Of a stretch of 64,000 bases of DNA, positions 24,196 through 32,861 are shown in pieces; position 1 is the first letter of the stretch, and each line of letters starts with the position of its first letter. Under the pieces are notes generated by a model. It was not told the origin of the DNA, did not search any database, and worked only from the letters and a program-made list of their open reading frames with translations. The translations under genes and the position numbers were made by a program. Source of the stretch: JAWOLE01 sp963815655 (GTDB lineage: Bacteria; Acidobacteriota; Thermoanaerobaculia; UBA5066; Gp7-AA6); contig CAWFHK010000001.1 of assembly GCA_963815655.1 (NCBI GenBank), positions 3,100,001 to 3,164,000 on the forward strand, read 5' to 3'.

Positions 24196-25134
24196 TCACG
24201 GTCCGGCGGGCAGCGCCAGCGACGCCTGGCCGAAGGCGTACTTCCACCCTGCGGGCGTGCGGACGTAGGTGTCGCTGAACCAGAGCTTGCGGTCGAGCGC
24301 CTTACCACCGTCGGTTCCCTTCACCCACAGGAGCGCCGTCACGACGGCCGTATCCCCCCAGACCCGGACCCTCTGCTCGAGCTCTTCCTGGTGCTCGTAG
24401 GTGGTGCTCTTCTTCCGCGCCTCGGCGAGCAAGTCGGCCTTGTCGTAGACCTTTCCGCGGCCGGTGACGAGCACGAAGTCCTCGGCCAGGATCCGGTCCA
24501 TCGTGGCGGCGTCGTTTCGCTTCACGGCCGCCTGGTACTCCGTGTCGAGGAGGGCGACGGCCCGGGCGTCCTCGCCGGAGCCCGCGCCGGCCGCGGGCGC
24601 GAGCTCTCCGCTGTGACGACGGAAGAGGATGTCGAAGAGCGGTTTCCACGTCTTGCCTCGGTCGGTGGACGTTTCCGCCGTTTCCCGGACGCCTCCGTCC
24701 TGCGGCTTCCAGGTTCCCCGCAGCGTCTCTTCGCGCCCCTCCCGGGAGAGCTGGGCTCCCTGCATCGTCAGGCTGTCGCTCCGGAAGCTCCCCTCGATCA
24801 CGAGAAGGCGGCCCCGGTTCGTCAGCCAGGTCTGGTGCCAGATCTTCCGCGAGGCGTCGTAGATCGTGAAGCTCTGGCCCTTGAGCCCGTCGGCCTGATC
24901 GTAGGTCTCGAGCAGGCCGCAGCCGCCGAGGATCACCTCTACCCGCGCGCGCGCGACGGGCTTCTCGCCGGCTCCGACCTCGTAGGCGTCCCAGTCGCCG
25001 ACCCAGAAGTCGAGCCGCCGGTGCTCCGGCCCGGCGCATTGCACGGAGGGGGACGGCGGCGCCGCGAGCGCGGGGAGGCTCCCGGCAAGAAGAGCGGGCA
25101 GACCGAGAGTGAGCATCCGACGCGACGGCTTCAT
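24196..25134 (-). CDS. Secreted two-domain protein: DUF1579-like plus SnoaL-like
   Basis: 312 residues with a signal peptide (MLTLGLPALLAGSLPALAAPP). Residues ~40-175 start with RRLDFWVGDWDAYEVG and hold IEGSFRSDSLTMQG and GTWKPQDGGVRET, as in DUF1579-like proteins. Residues ~195-310 are SnoaL/DUF4440-like (ALLDTEYQAAVKRNDAATMDRILAEDFVLVTGRGKVYDK...TYVRTPAGWKYAFGQ). Function unknown; a related first domain occurs in the protein at 35519-36868. GGGGAGG precedes the ATG. Confidence 0.8.
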   Translation of the reverse strand: MKPSRRMLTLGLPALLAGSLPALAAPPSPSVQCAGPEHRRLDFWVGDWDAYEVGAGEKPVARARVEVILGGCGLLETYDQADGLKGQSFTIYDASRKIWHQTWLTNRGRLLVIEGSFRSDSLTMQGAQLSREGREETLRGTWKPQDGGVRETAETSTDRGKTWKPLFDILFRRHSGELAPAAGAGSGEDARAVALLDTEYQAAVKRNDAATMDRILAEDFVLVTGRGKVYDKADLLAEARKKSTTYEHQEELEQRVRVWGDTAVVTALLWVKGTDGGKALDRKLWFSDTYVRTPAGWKYAFGQASLALPAGP

Positions 25135-25147
25135 TCGAGTCCTCCCC

Positions 25148-25648
25148 TCAAGAAACGTCCCAGAGCCGCCCCTGGAGGCCGCCGGCTTCCAGGTCGAGCA
25201 GCCGGCGCTTGATGTCGAGCCCTCCGCCGAACCCCGTCAGCGAACCGTTGGCGCCGAGCACCCTGTGGCACGGGATGACGATGGGGATGGGGTTGCTGCC
25301 GTTGGCGGCCCCCACGGCCCGCGAGGCGTTCTCCCGGCCGAGCCGCGAGGCGAGCTCGCCGTACGACACCGTCCGGCCGTACGGGATCTTCGTCAACGCG
25401 GACCAGACCTCGCGCTGGAACGGCGTTCCCTCCGGCGCGATCGCCAGGTCGAAGCGGCGCCGCTTTCCCGCGAAATACTCCTCGAGCTGCGCGATCGGCT
25501 CGGCAAGGGGCTCCCGGACCCGCCGCCACTCCTCGGAGGGGCGGAGAGGATGGAGCCCGTCCTGGAAGGAGATATGGCGCAGCCCGGCCTCGTCGCCGGC
25601 CAGAAGCAACCGCCCGATCGGCGTAGAAATGGTGCAGTAGCGCATCAT
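25148..25648 (-). CDS. ogt: Methylated-DNA--protein-cysteine methyltransferase
   Basis: 166 residues. It carries the active-site motif IPIVIPCHRVLGANG, with the acceptor cysteine in PCHRV, and upstream the helix-turn-helix segment GTPFQREVWSALTKIPYGRTVSYGELA and ASRAVGAANGSNP. It moves methyl groups from O6-methylguanine to its own cysteine in a single-use reaction. It lies 56 bases downstream of the Ada-AlkA gene on the same strand, so both form an alkylation repair operon. Confidence 0.95.
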   Translation of the reverse strand: MMRYCTISTPIGRLLLAGDEAGLRHISFQDGLHPLRPSEEWRRVREPLAEPIAQLEEYFAGKRRRFDLAIAPEGTPFQREVWSALTKIPYGRTVSYGELASRLGRENASRAVGAANGSNPIPIVIPCHRVLGANGSLTGFGGGLDIKRRLLDLEAGGLQGRLWDVS

Positions 25649-25704
25649 CCGCCGCAGGACCCGCCGGCCGCACGGGCACGCGCTTGTGGCATCGGCTGCA
25701 ATCC

Positions 25705-27267
25705 CTAAGCCAGGCGCGCGGCCGGAGTTGGCGCGGCGACCGGGCGATCCGCGGCGTGCTCGCCCGCGAGATCCGCGGCGGCGCGCCACAGGTAGAGCGC
25801 CGCGTACGCGCGCCAGGGCCGCCATTGCTCGGACCGTTGGCGCAGCGCCGCGGCGGTCAGCGGGCGGCTCCGGCCGGCCGCTCGGAGCAGAACCAGGTCG
25901 TTGACGGGAAAGGCGTCCGGCTGGCGCAGCGCCCGCATGGCGATGTACTGCGCCGTCCAATCGCCGACGCCGAGGATGCTCGCCAGGTTCGCGAGCGTCG
26001 TCTCCTCCGTGCCGGAGGCGTCGAGCGCGACGCGGCCGGACACGGCGGCCCGCGCGAGCGAGCGGATCGCGCGCGCCCGGACTCCCGGCAGTCCGGTCAC
26101 CCGGACCCGAGCCATCGCCGCGGCCGTCGGGAACACGAAGGCCAGCCCGCCCGCACCCGCGACGGAGAGCCTCTCACCGAACTTCCGGGCGATCCGGCCC
26201 GCGAGCGTGGACGCGGCCGCCACCGACACCTGCTGGCCGAGGATCGCGCGCACCGCCAGCTCGAAGCCGTCCCACGCACCCGGAACCCGCAGGCCGGGGA
26301 ACTTGCGGACCAGCCGCCCCAGCAACAGGTCGCGGCGGAAGTGGCGCGCGATGACCGACGTGTCCGCGGCGAGATCGAACAGGGCGCGCAGCCGGGACAC
26401 GATCGGCAGGAGCGACAGGGGCTCGTCGAAGCGGATGCGCGCCTCCAACGCCGCGGCGCTCCCGTCGTGCCGGACCTCGAGGATTCCGTGCCGCCCTTCG
26501 AGCGCGAAGGAGCGCCGGTAGGCGCCCGCGACGACCTCCTCGACTCCCGGTATGGCCCGGGCCGCGAGAAACGACAGGAGAGACTCCCAGTCGTAGGGAG
26601 GGCGGTAGGGAAGACGGATGACGTACTCGTCCGGCCGCCCGCGCAGGGGGGCCGCGCGCCTGCGGCGCAGCTGCGAAGGAGTCCGCCCGTAGAGTCTTCG
26701 GATGGAATCGTTGAAACGCCGGACGCTTCGAAAGCCGGATGCCAGAGCGACCCGGAACATGGGCAGGTCCGTGTCGCTGATGAGCTGCTTGGCAAACTGC
26801 AGGCGCCGCGCCCTGGCCACGGCGATGGGCGAAGCGCCGAGATGGACGCGGAACAGCCGGTTCAGGTGGCGGGCGCTCACGCCGAGACGTTCGGCCAGGT
26901 CGCTGATGTTCTCCGCATGCAGCGCTCCCTCGCCGATCAGACGCAGGGCCCGGGCGACCGTCGCCGAGGTGCCGTTCCAGGCGGGCGTCCCGGGCGCCGT
27001 CTCGGGCCGGCAGCGCAGGCATGGCCGGAAGCCGGCCGCGACCGCCTCCTCGGCCGACCCGAAGTATCGAACGTTCTCTCGCCGGGCCGTGCGCGACGGA
27101 CAGATCGGCCGGCAAAAGATGCCGGTCGAAACGACGCCGATGAAGAAGCGGCCGTCAAACCGCGCGTCCCGGGCGAGCCGCGCCCGGTCGCAGACCTTCG
27201 GATCCAGCTTCACCATCGGGAAGAGCGTATCGCCCCTGCGATTTCCCGGATCGCCGTTTTCGGACAT
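25705..27267 (-). CDS. Ada-type regulator fused to AlkA 3-methyladenine DNA glycosylase
   Basis: 520 residues. The Ada N-terminus has the zinc-cysteine cluster STGIFCRPICPSR...GFRPCLRCRPE, where one cysteine accepts methyl from phosphotriesters. Residues ~105-205 form an AraC-type DNA-binding domain (ISDLAERLGVSARHLNRLFRVHLGASP, ALASGFRSVRRFNDSIRRLYGRTPSQLR). From ~220 an AlkA-like glycosylase follows with a helix-hairpin-helix core (AILGQQVSVAAASTLAGRI, LGVGDWTAQYIAMRAL) and the catalytic Asp region AFPVNDLVL. An inner ATG at 27216 matches the usual family start better. Such fusions sense alkylation damage and remove alkylated bases. Confidence 0.94.
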   Translation of the reverse strand: MSENGDPGNRRGDTLFPMVKLDPKVCDRARLARDARFDGRFFIGVVSTGIFCRPICPSRTARRENVRYFGSAEEAVAAGFRPCLRCRPETAPGTPAWNGTSATVARALRLIGEGALHAENISDLAERLGVSARHLNRLFRVHLGASPIAVARARRLQFAKQLISDTDLPMFRVALASGFRSVRRFNDSIRRLYGRTPSQLRRRRAAPLRGRPDEYVIRLPYRPPYDWESLLSFLAARAIPGVEEVVAGAYRRSFALEGRHGILEVRHDGSAAALEARIRFDEPLSLLPIVSRLRALFDLAADTSVIARHFRRDLLLGRLVRKFPGLRVPGAWDGFELAVRAILGQQVSVAAASTLAGRIARKFGERLSVAGAGGLAFVFPTAAAMARVRVTGLPGVRARAIRSLARAAVSGRVALDASGTEETTLANLASILGVGDWTAQYIAMRALRQPDAFPVNDLVLLRAAGRSRPLTAAALRQRSEQWRPWRAYAALYLWRAAADLAGEHAADRPVAAPTPAARLA

Positions 27268-27297
27268 GAATGTCAGACCTTTGCCGGGGCCGGCGAG

Positions 27298-28305
27298 TCA
27301 GCTTCGGACGAAGCCCTGAACTCTCTTCCAGATGGCCGGCTCGACGGGGATGCCGCGGGCGAGGTTGCGTCTCCGGGCTTCCAGCGTGCGCTCGCCCGGA
27401 TACCGGACGCCTTCTCCCCCGGCCGCGGGAGCCAGGAGGTGCTCGATGATCGCGTCCGCGACCCGCGCCGACGCGTCGGGCGGAGACAGCGACGGGAGGT
27501 CGAACGCGAGAAACACCTGCGAGAGCCCGGAGTCCGAGTTGCCGGCGAGCTCGAAGCTCGCGCGGCCGCCCGCCAGGAGCGCCGCCATCATGTCCAGCAT
27601 CACCGAGAGTCCCGATCCCTTCCAGAACCCCATGGGCAGCGGCCGTCTCGACTTCTCGATCGCGGCCGGGTCGCGCGACAGCTTTCCTCGGACGTCGAAC
27701 CCGCCGGCGACCGGAAGCTCCTCTCCCCGCATCCTGTAGGACGCCAGCGAGCCGAACGAGAACTGCGACATGGCCATGTCGAGCACGACGTGCCCCGCCG
27801 CGCGCGGCACCGCGATCACCAGCGGGTTATTTCCGATTCTCGGCGCGGAGGCCCCCCAGGGGGGGAGATTCGGCATCGTGTTCGTCCAGCAGATGCCGAT
27901 CACTCCCGCCTCGGCCGCCTGCCAGCCGTAGCTGCCGCCGCGCATCCAGTGGTTCGTGTTTGCCAGGGCGACCCCTCCCATCCCGTGTTCCCGCGCGAGC
28001 GCGATGGCCCTCTCCATGCACTCGTGCGCGTTCAAGTTGCCGGGGCCGCGCCGGCCGTCCCACCGCTCCAGAGCGCCATGAGAGGAGACGCGCGTCGGCC
28101 GCCCGCCCACGTCCACCGCTCCGATCTCGATCGTCTTCAGGAATTGGGGGAAGCGATTCAGTCCGTGCGAAGCGACGCCGTCCCGGCTGGCGTCGGCAAA
28201 CAGCCGCGCGCACAACTCGGCGCGTGTTGCCTCGAGTCCGGTCGCCAGGAGAATCCGGGCGAGCAGATCACGCATTTCTTCATAGGCGACCCTCACGATG
28301 GTCAT
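27298..28305 (-). CDS. dlgD: Ldh_2 family dehydrogenase, 2,3-diketo-L-gulonate reductase-like
   Basis: 335 residues. Segments such as SHGLNRFPQFLKTIE, ANTNHWMRGGSYGWQAAEAG, GICWTNTMPNLPPWG and GFWKGSGLSVMLDMMAALL are nearly those of E. coli DlgD (YiaK), which reduces 2,3-diketo-L-gulonate to 3-keto-L-gulonate with NADH. The active-site His lies in the NHWMRGG segment. TTGGAGG precedes the ATG. No other ulaA/yia pathway genes are nearby, so the physiological substrate is not secure. Confidence 0.87.
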   Translation of the reverse strand: MTIVRVAYEEMRDLLARILLATGLEATRAELCARLFADASRDGVASHGLNRFPQFLKTIEIGAVDVGGRPTRVSSHGALERWDGRRGPGNLNAHECMERAIALAREHGMGGVALANTNHWMRGGSYGWQAAEAGVIGICWTNTMPNLPPWGASAPRIGNNPLVIAVPRAAGHVVLDMAMSQFSFGSLASYRMRGEELPVAGGFDVRGKLSRDPAAIEKSRRPLPMGFWKGSGLSVMLDMMAALLAGGRASFELAGNSDSGLSQVFLAFDLPSLSPPDASARVADAIIEHLLAPAAGGEGVRYPGERTLEARRRNLARGIPVEPAIWKRVQGFVRS

Positions 28306-28415
28306 CCGCCTCCAAGGTCCGGTCTATGTTACCGAACCGGTTGCAGCCGCTCCCCGGCTCCGCACCGGAACCTCCCCGCTCCCTCGCGAGTCGGCGCGGC
28401 GCCCCTTCTAATGCG

Positions 28416-28498
28416 CTCCTGAGTATCCCGACCGCGTGTTCACGTCAGATACCGAACGTCTCAGGAGTGTGACAAGGCGCCATCAACGGCATTGTCAC
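28416..28498. other. Two adjacent hairpins in a 370-base intergenic region
   Basis: The spacer 28306-28675 holds no gene. Within it CTCCTGAG (28416-28423) pairs with CTCAGGAG (28460-28467), and GTGACAA (28469-28475) pairs with TTGTCAC (28492-28498). They could be regulatory structures upstream of the CuA-like protein gene or remains of a repeat. Confidence 0.4.
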
Positions 28499-28675
28499 GC
28501 TTCAGCGCGTGCGCTCCATTTTCATGGCAGCAGAGGACATTGAGGCTGCGCGGCTTGCGCGGCGATTGAGGCAGTCGTCCTGTTTCGGTGCGGAGCTCCT
28601 TAAGAACAACTCAGCAGAAGATTGACGAAAGCTAAGCGCGGAAATCCTCCTTCCGCGTCCCGACTATTTCGCGGC

Positions 28676-29848
28676 ATGAATACAAACAGCCTTTCCCAGC
28701 GGATGTCTGGAACGCGATTCTCTTCTCTCGGCGCGCGCGTGCGCGCACTCATCTCCTCCCCGGTTCTCGCGATTGCCGCTCTCTCTCTTCTGGTGGCCGC
28801 GAGCGAGCCCGCGTCGGCGAGGGAACAAGCGCCGGAGTCCCCGGCGGCGTTCACCGCCGTTACGGCCAATCCGGCGGCCAACTCGCCGGTTCAATTCAAG
28901 GGCGCGCCGCAGGGCGACGCCCTGTCCTGGCGCTGGGACTTCGGCGACGGAGGCACGTCGGCCTCGCCGGATCCCGTTCATGCCTTCGCGAACCCCGGCG
29001 AGTATGCCGTGTCCCTGACGGTGATGACGCCGCGCGGGTCCGCGACGTCCACCCGGATCGTGGCGGTCACGGAGAGCGAAACCCTGCGGATCATCTCTTC
29101 CCACCCCTTCGACGTGACTCTGACCGCGACGGACACACGAACCGGCAGGACCGGCCAGGGCCAGGTCGTATCGCAGAACGACATCTACGGGATCTTCAGC
29201 ATTCCGGACATCACCGGAAACGCGGACAACCCGGAAGTCATCGTGAAGATGGTGGACGCTTCGGCGATCGGCCAGAGCTACTGGGTCTTCTTTGGGGCCC
29301 TGACCGACCTGAGCTACACGCTCACGGTCACGGAAGTGGCCACCGGTCACACCAAGACGTACCACAACGCCCAGGTCGGCAGCACGGTCTGCGGACAGTT
29401 CGACACCTCCGGCTTCGATGTCACGCCGACGCCGACAGTCCCCCCGCCCACATTCACGCCGACGCCTCCCGCGCCGACCCCGACGCCCACGCCCTCTCCG
29501 ACGCCGACGCCCACGCCGACCTCGCCGGCGGTGATCGTGGTGAACCTGGTCGCGACGGAGTTCCAATGGAATTTCGACGGTGCCGGCCCGAACTTCACGA
29601 TGCGCGCCGGACAGACCTACGAGCTGCACATCAGCGATGGCGACCGGGTCGGCCTCCCGGCGCACGGGTTCGGCGGCGTGCCCTCCCTCGGCATCCCGGC
29701 GCGGGCTCTCGTTGCGGGCGCTCCCGCCACGATCGTGACGTTCACGCCGACCGCCGGACAGACCGGCACGCACGCCTTCTCCTGCAATATGCCGAGTTGC
29801 GGAGTCGGCCACTCGAACATGCTCGGGACCATCAGGGTCGAGTCATGA
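28676..29848 (+). CDS. Secreted PKD protein with a COX2-like CuA domain
   Basis: 390 residues. A signal segment (FSSLGARVRALISSPVLAIAALSLLVAASEP in parts) is followed by a PKD domain (~55-130: NSPVQFKG, WRWDFGDGGTSASPDPVHAF, GEYAVSLTV). Then comes a beta domain (~135-245) shared with the protein at 44655-45553 (VIVKMVDASAIGQSYWVFFGALTD). A Pro-Thr linker follows (~255-290). The C-terminal domain resembles cytochrome oxidase subunit II: ATEFQWNF, AHGFGGVPSLGIPARA and the CuA ligands in SCNMPSCGVGHSNM. The two cysteines are four residues apart, not three. Its stop overlaps the cytochrome c gene as ATGA. Confidence 0.85.
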   Translation: MNTNSLSQRMSGTRFSSLGARVRALISSPVLAIAALSLLVAASEPASAREQAPESPAAFTAVTANPAANSPVQFKGAPQGDALSWRWDFGDGGTSASPDPVHAFANPGEYAVSLTVMTPRGSATSTRIVAVTESETLRIISSHPFDVTLTATDTRTGRTGQGQVVSQNDIYGIFSIPDITGNADNPEVIVKMVDASAIGQSYWVFFGALTDLSYTLTVTEVATGHTKTYHNAQVGSTVCGQFDTSGFDVTPTPTVPPPTFTPTPPAPTPTPTPSPTPTPTPTSPAVIVVNLVATEFQWNFDGAGPNFTMRAGQTYELHISDGDRVGLPAHGFGGVPSLGIPARALVAGAPATIVTFTPTAGQTGTHAFSCNMPSCGVGHSNMLGTIRVES

Positions 29849-30234
29849 GCGGGCGCCCCGAGGATCGCGGCGAAGACAGGGCGGGAGCAAGGAAGCGGAC
29901 CCGGATCGCACCCCTCGCCGTATTCGGACTGATCGCAGCCCTGGGAGTGACCCTCCTCGCCACGGAGAGGCCGGAGGGTCCCTCCCCTCTCTACAAGGAG
30001 TTTTGCGCCCGATGCCACGGGGACGACGGCAGGGGCAACACGCCGAAGGGAAGGCAGCTCGCGGCGCGCGACTTCACGGACGCGGACTGGCGATCCGCCA
30101 GAAGCGACGCCGACATGATCAAGGCCGTGACCGCCGGGGGCGAGGCGATGCCGGCCTTCGGAAAGAAGCTGACCCTGGAGCAGATCGAGAGTCTCGTCAA
30201 GAACGACATCCGGAGCTTCGCGAGGAAGAAGTGA
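29845..30234 (+). CDS. Membrane-anchored class I cytochrome c
   Basis: 129 residues. An N-terminal basic stretch and a hydrophobic helix (IAPLAVFGLIAALGVTLLA) anchor or export the protein. The haem-binding motif is CARCH in LYKEFCARCHGDDGRG, and the distal Met is probably in GGEAMPAFGKKL. Start overlaps the stop of the CuA-like protein (ATGA). The pairing suggests electron transfer between the copper centre and this haem on the outer face of the membrane. Confidence 0.92.
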   Translation: MSGRPEDRGEDRAGARKRTRIAPLAVFGLIAALGVTLLATERPEGPSPLYKEFCARCHGDDGRGNTPKGRQLAARDFTDADWRSARSDADMIKAVTAGGEAMPAFGKKLTLEQIESLVKNDIRSFARKK

Positions 30235-30257
30235 CACGGCGCGCGGTGTCGCCCGAC

Positions 30258-30306
30258 GTGTCATCCTGAGCAACATGAGAAGCGGAGGGGCTCTTCAGAA
30301 TGACAG
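30258..30306. repeat. Dispersed palindromic intergenic repeat
   Basis: GTGTCATCCTGAG at the left and TTCAGAATGACAG at the right are imperfect reverse complements around a GGAGGGG-containing centre. Same family as 2677-2708. Confidence 0.6.
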
Positions 30307-30401
30307 GTCACAATGTCGCGGTTCGCCGGCTTGTACCCGTCGCTCCGGGAAGATATGGTTCCGAATCCGATTCGTCGGGAACTCGAGAAGAGGAGACAGC
30401 G

Positions 30402-31262
30402 ATGGCCGATTCGAAGACGGTCCTGGTGAGCGGAGCGACAGGGCAGCAGGGGGGCGCCGTCGCCCGCGAGCTGCTGACTCGCGGATACCACATCCGGGCG
30501 ATGACGCGGAAACCGCAGAGCGATTCGGCGCTGAGCCTCGCCAGGCTCGGCGCGGAACCGGTGCAGGGAGATCTGGACGACGAGGTCTCGGTCGCCAGGG
30601 CGCTCGCGGGAGCCTGGGGCGCCTTCGCCGTGCAGAACACCTGGGAGGCCGGCGTCGAGAAGGAAGAGGTCCAGGGCAAGCGATTCGCGAAGGCCGCCCG
30701 GGAGGCGGGCGTTCGGCATTTCGTCTACAGCTCCGTCGCGTCGGCCCACCGCAGGACGGGGATCCCTCATTTCGACAACAAGTGGCGTGTCGAGGAGACC
30801 GTCCGCTCGCTCGGCTTCCCGTCGCACGTCGTCATCCGGGCGGCGTTCTTCATGGAGAACTTCCTCTCGCCGTGGTTCAAGCCGGGCATCGACGGCGGCA
30901 AACTGATGATGGGCGTCAAGCCGGACACCGTGCTCCAGATGATCGCCGTCCAGGACATCGGCAAGTACGTGCTCTGGGCCTTCGAGAATCACCAGGCGCT
31001 GAACGGCCGCGCGATCGACATCGCAGGCGACGCCCGCACGATGCCGGACACGGCCAGGATCATCGGCCAGGCGGCCGGCAGGACCGTGACCTTCGTGCAG
31101 GCTCCCATCGAGGAGGTCCGCAAGTTCAGCACGGACTACGCGTTGATGCTCGAATGGTTCGACCGCGTCGGCTACGACGTCGACATCCCGGGCACCTCGA
31201 GGGAATCGGGCATCGCTCCGACGACGCTCCCCGACTGGGCCGCCCGCGCCGACTGGGCCTGA
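30402..31262 (+). CDS. NmrA-like NAD(P)-binding protein
   Basis: 286 residues. The nucleotide-binding motif is VLVSGATGQQGGAVARELL, the N-terminal GxxGxxG of NmrA/HSCARG proteins, then IRAMTRKPQS, QGDLDDEVSVARAL, FVYSSVAS and IRAAFFMENFL. These atypical short-chain dehydrogenases sense NADP or reduce quinones; activity here unknown. AGAGGAGA lies before the ATG at 30402, so the longer upstream frame is not used. Confidence 0.88.
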   Translation: MADSKTVLVSGATGQQGGAVARELLTRGYHIRAMTRKPQSDSALSLARLGAEPVQGDLDDEVSVARALAGAWGAFAVQNTWEAGVEKEEVQGKRFAKAAREAGVRHFVYSSVASAHRRTGIPHFDNKWRVEETVRSLGFPSHVVIRAAFFMENFLSPWFKPGIDGGKLMMGVKPDTVLQMIAVQDIGKYVLWAFENHQALNGRAIDIAGDARTMPDTARIIGQAAGRTVTFVQAPIEEVRKFSTDYALMLEWFDRVGYDVDIPGTSRESGIAPTTLPDWAARADWA

Positions 31263-31299
31263 CGCGCCTCGAAGCCGCGCCAGCGGATCTGCGCCGCTC

Positions 31300-31917
31300 C
31301 TACGCGAGAAAGCGCAGCACGACGAAGAAATGCAGCATGCTGCCGCCGAGCACGAAGAGATGGAAGACGCCGTGACTGTGGGCGTACCTCTCGTCCACGA
31401 GGTAGAAGAAGACGCCGGCCGTGTAGAGGATCCCTCCGGCCAGGAGCCACGCCATCCCCGCCCCGCCGATCGCGCGCCGAAGCGGCACGAACGCGAAGAT
31501 CGCCAGCCAGCCCATGAAGAGATACAGGGCGACGGACAGCGCCTCGATCCGCTTCCGCAGGAGAAACTCCTGGAGGATCCCGACCCCCGCGAGCGTCCAG
31601 ACGGCCGCCAGGAGCGCGTACCCCACCGGCCCCCGCAGGGCGACGAGCGAGAACGGCGTGTAGGTCCCGGCGATCAGCACGTAGATCGAGGTGTGATCGA
31701 GCTTGCGAAAGATCCGTTTCGGCCGCCCTTCGAGGCCGTGGTACAGCGTCGAGAAGAGATAGAGCGCGACGAGCGCCGCGCCGTAGACGGCGAAGCTCCC
31801 GACCCTCCACGGATCGCCCGACCGCACCCCCGCCACGACCAGCACCACGAGCCCCGCCGCCGCGAAGACCGAGCCCACCAGGTGCGTGACGCTGTTGAAG
31901 ATCTCCCCTCGAACCAT
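31300..31917 (-). CDS. TrhA/hemolysin III family (PAQR-like) membrane protein
   Basis: 205 residues with seven hydrophobic segments. Typical residues are NSVTHLVGSVFAAAG, LYLFSTLYHGLEG, RKLDHTSIYVLIAGTYTPF and the C-terminal SHGVFHLFVLGGSMLHFF, whose histidines form the PAQR metal site. Bacterial members have been linked to membrane lipid homeostasis; true haemolytic activity is not implied. Confidence 0.9.
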   Translation of the reverse strand: MVRGEIFNSVTHLVGSVFAAAGLVVLVVAGVRSGDPWRVGSFAVYGAALVALYLFSTLYHGLEGRPKRIFRKLDHTSIYVLIAGTYTPFSLVALRGPVGYALLAAVWTLAGVGILQEFLLRKRIEALSVALYLFMGWLAIFAFVPLRRAIGGAGMAWLLAGGILYTAGVFFYLVDERYAHSHGVFHLFVLGGSMLHFFVVLRFLA

Positions 31918-31999
31918 CGCGGTCAGGCTAGCGCCCTCCGCCCTTTCCCGCCAGACGCGTTTGCGTCGCCGGAGGTCATCTCAACGAGGTGCCCGTCGC

Positions 32000-32749
32000 T
32001 CACTTCTCGGGATCCCGGTAGACCGTGTACTTCGGGTCCGCCGGAAGGGGGTTTCTCTGGAAGAAGTCCCAGGCCCTCCCATTGATCTCCTTCGCGCTGC
32101 GGAGGTAGTTGTGCGTCTGGCCGGGCATCTCGAAGTACTCGACGGGAAACCCCCGGGACTTCAGCGTGTCGCGGGTCGCCCGGACTTCGTCGAGCGGGAA
32201 GATCCTGTCCTCCGTGCCGATGACGATCAGGTACGGGATCTTCCGCGCCGCGTAGTCGAAGAGGTTGTAATACCTCGGCACGAGCGACCCCGCGTACGCG
32301 GCCACGGCGGCGAAGTACTGCGACTCGAGCGCCGCCATCTCGATGGCGAAGACCGCCCCGGCGGAATGCCCGAAGAGGTCGACGCGCTTCCCGTCGATCG
32401 GATGTTTCGCGGCGACCTGCTCGACGATCTCGTGCAGGAAGAGGGGACCGTCCTCGGGCGGCGCCCAGTGGATCGCATCGTTCGAGGAGGGCCCGGCGAC
32501 CACGATCTTTTCCTTCTCGGCGAGGTCCTTCCACGCGGAGACGTACTTCTCGGCGTCCTGCCCGGAGCCGTGGAGCGTCACGAGAAGCGGGACCTTCCGC
32601 TCCGGCGCGATCCCCGCCGGCACGAAGAGGAAGAAGACCCTCTCTTTTCCCCTGAAAGAGATCTTCTCCTTCGTGATCTTCCTCGTCTCCCCCGCCCCTG
32701 CGACCGCCACGAGGAAGACCGCCGCCCACGCGCCGAGCCGCCGCGCCAT
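32000..32749 (-). CDS. Secreted alpha/beta hydrolase (LpqC/PHB depolymerase-like)
   Basis: 249 residues with a signal peptide (LGAWAAVFLVAVAGA). The oxyanion region is LLVTLHGSGQDAE, the nucleophile motif VDLFGHSAGAVFAIEM, the acid in GTEDRIFPLDEV and the His in MPGQTHNYL. This fits esterases of the LpqC or polyhydroxybutyrate depolymerase group. A REP-like repeat lies just upstream of its start. Confidence 0.85.
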   Translation of the reverse strand: MARRLGAWAAVFLVAVAGAGETRKITKEKISFRGKERVFFLFVPAGIAPERKVPLLVTLHGSGQDAEKYVSAWKDLAEKEKIVVAGPSSNDAIHWAPPEDGPLFLHEIVEQVAAKHPIDGKRVDLFGHSAGAVFAIEMAALESQYFAAVAAYAGSLVPRYYNLFDYAARKIPYLIVIGTEDRIFPLDEVRATRDTLKSRGFPVEYFEMPGQTHNYLRSAKEINGRAWDFFQRNPLPADPKYTVYRDPEK

Positions 32750-32771
32750 GCCCGAACTCTACTCGAGTCTT

Positions 32772-32793
32772 GGGGCCATGCCTACATTATGTA
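32772..32793. repeat. REP-like 22-mer, copy 1
   Basis: GGGGCCATGCCTACATTATG plus two bases. Fits the consensus GGGGYCAWGYCTRYRTTATA. Other copies lie at 44486, 50533 and 52829. All are intergenic or at a gene start. Confidence 0.55.
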
Positions 32794-32861
32794 CCATGCC
32801 GGCCTGGCGGAGGCGCGGGCGTCCTCGGACGGTGGGCCGCATCCCCGTGCTACGCTGAGAA

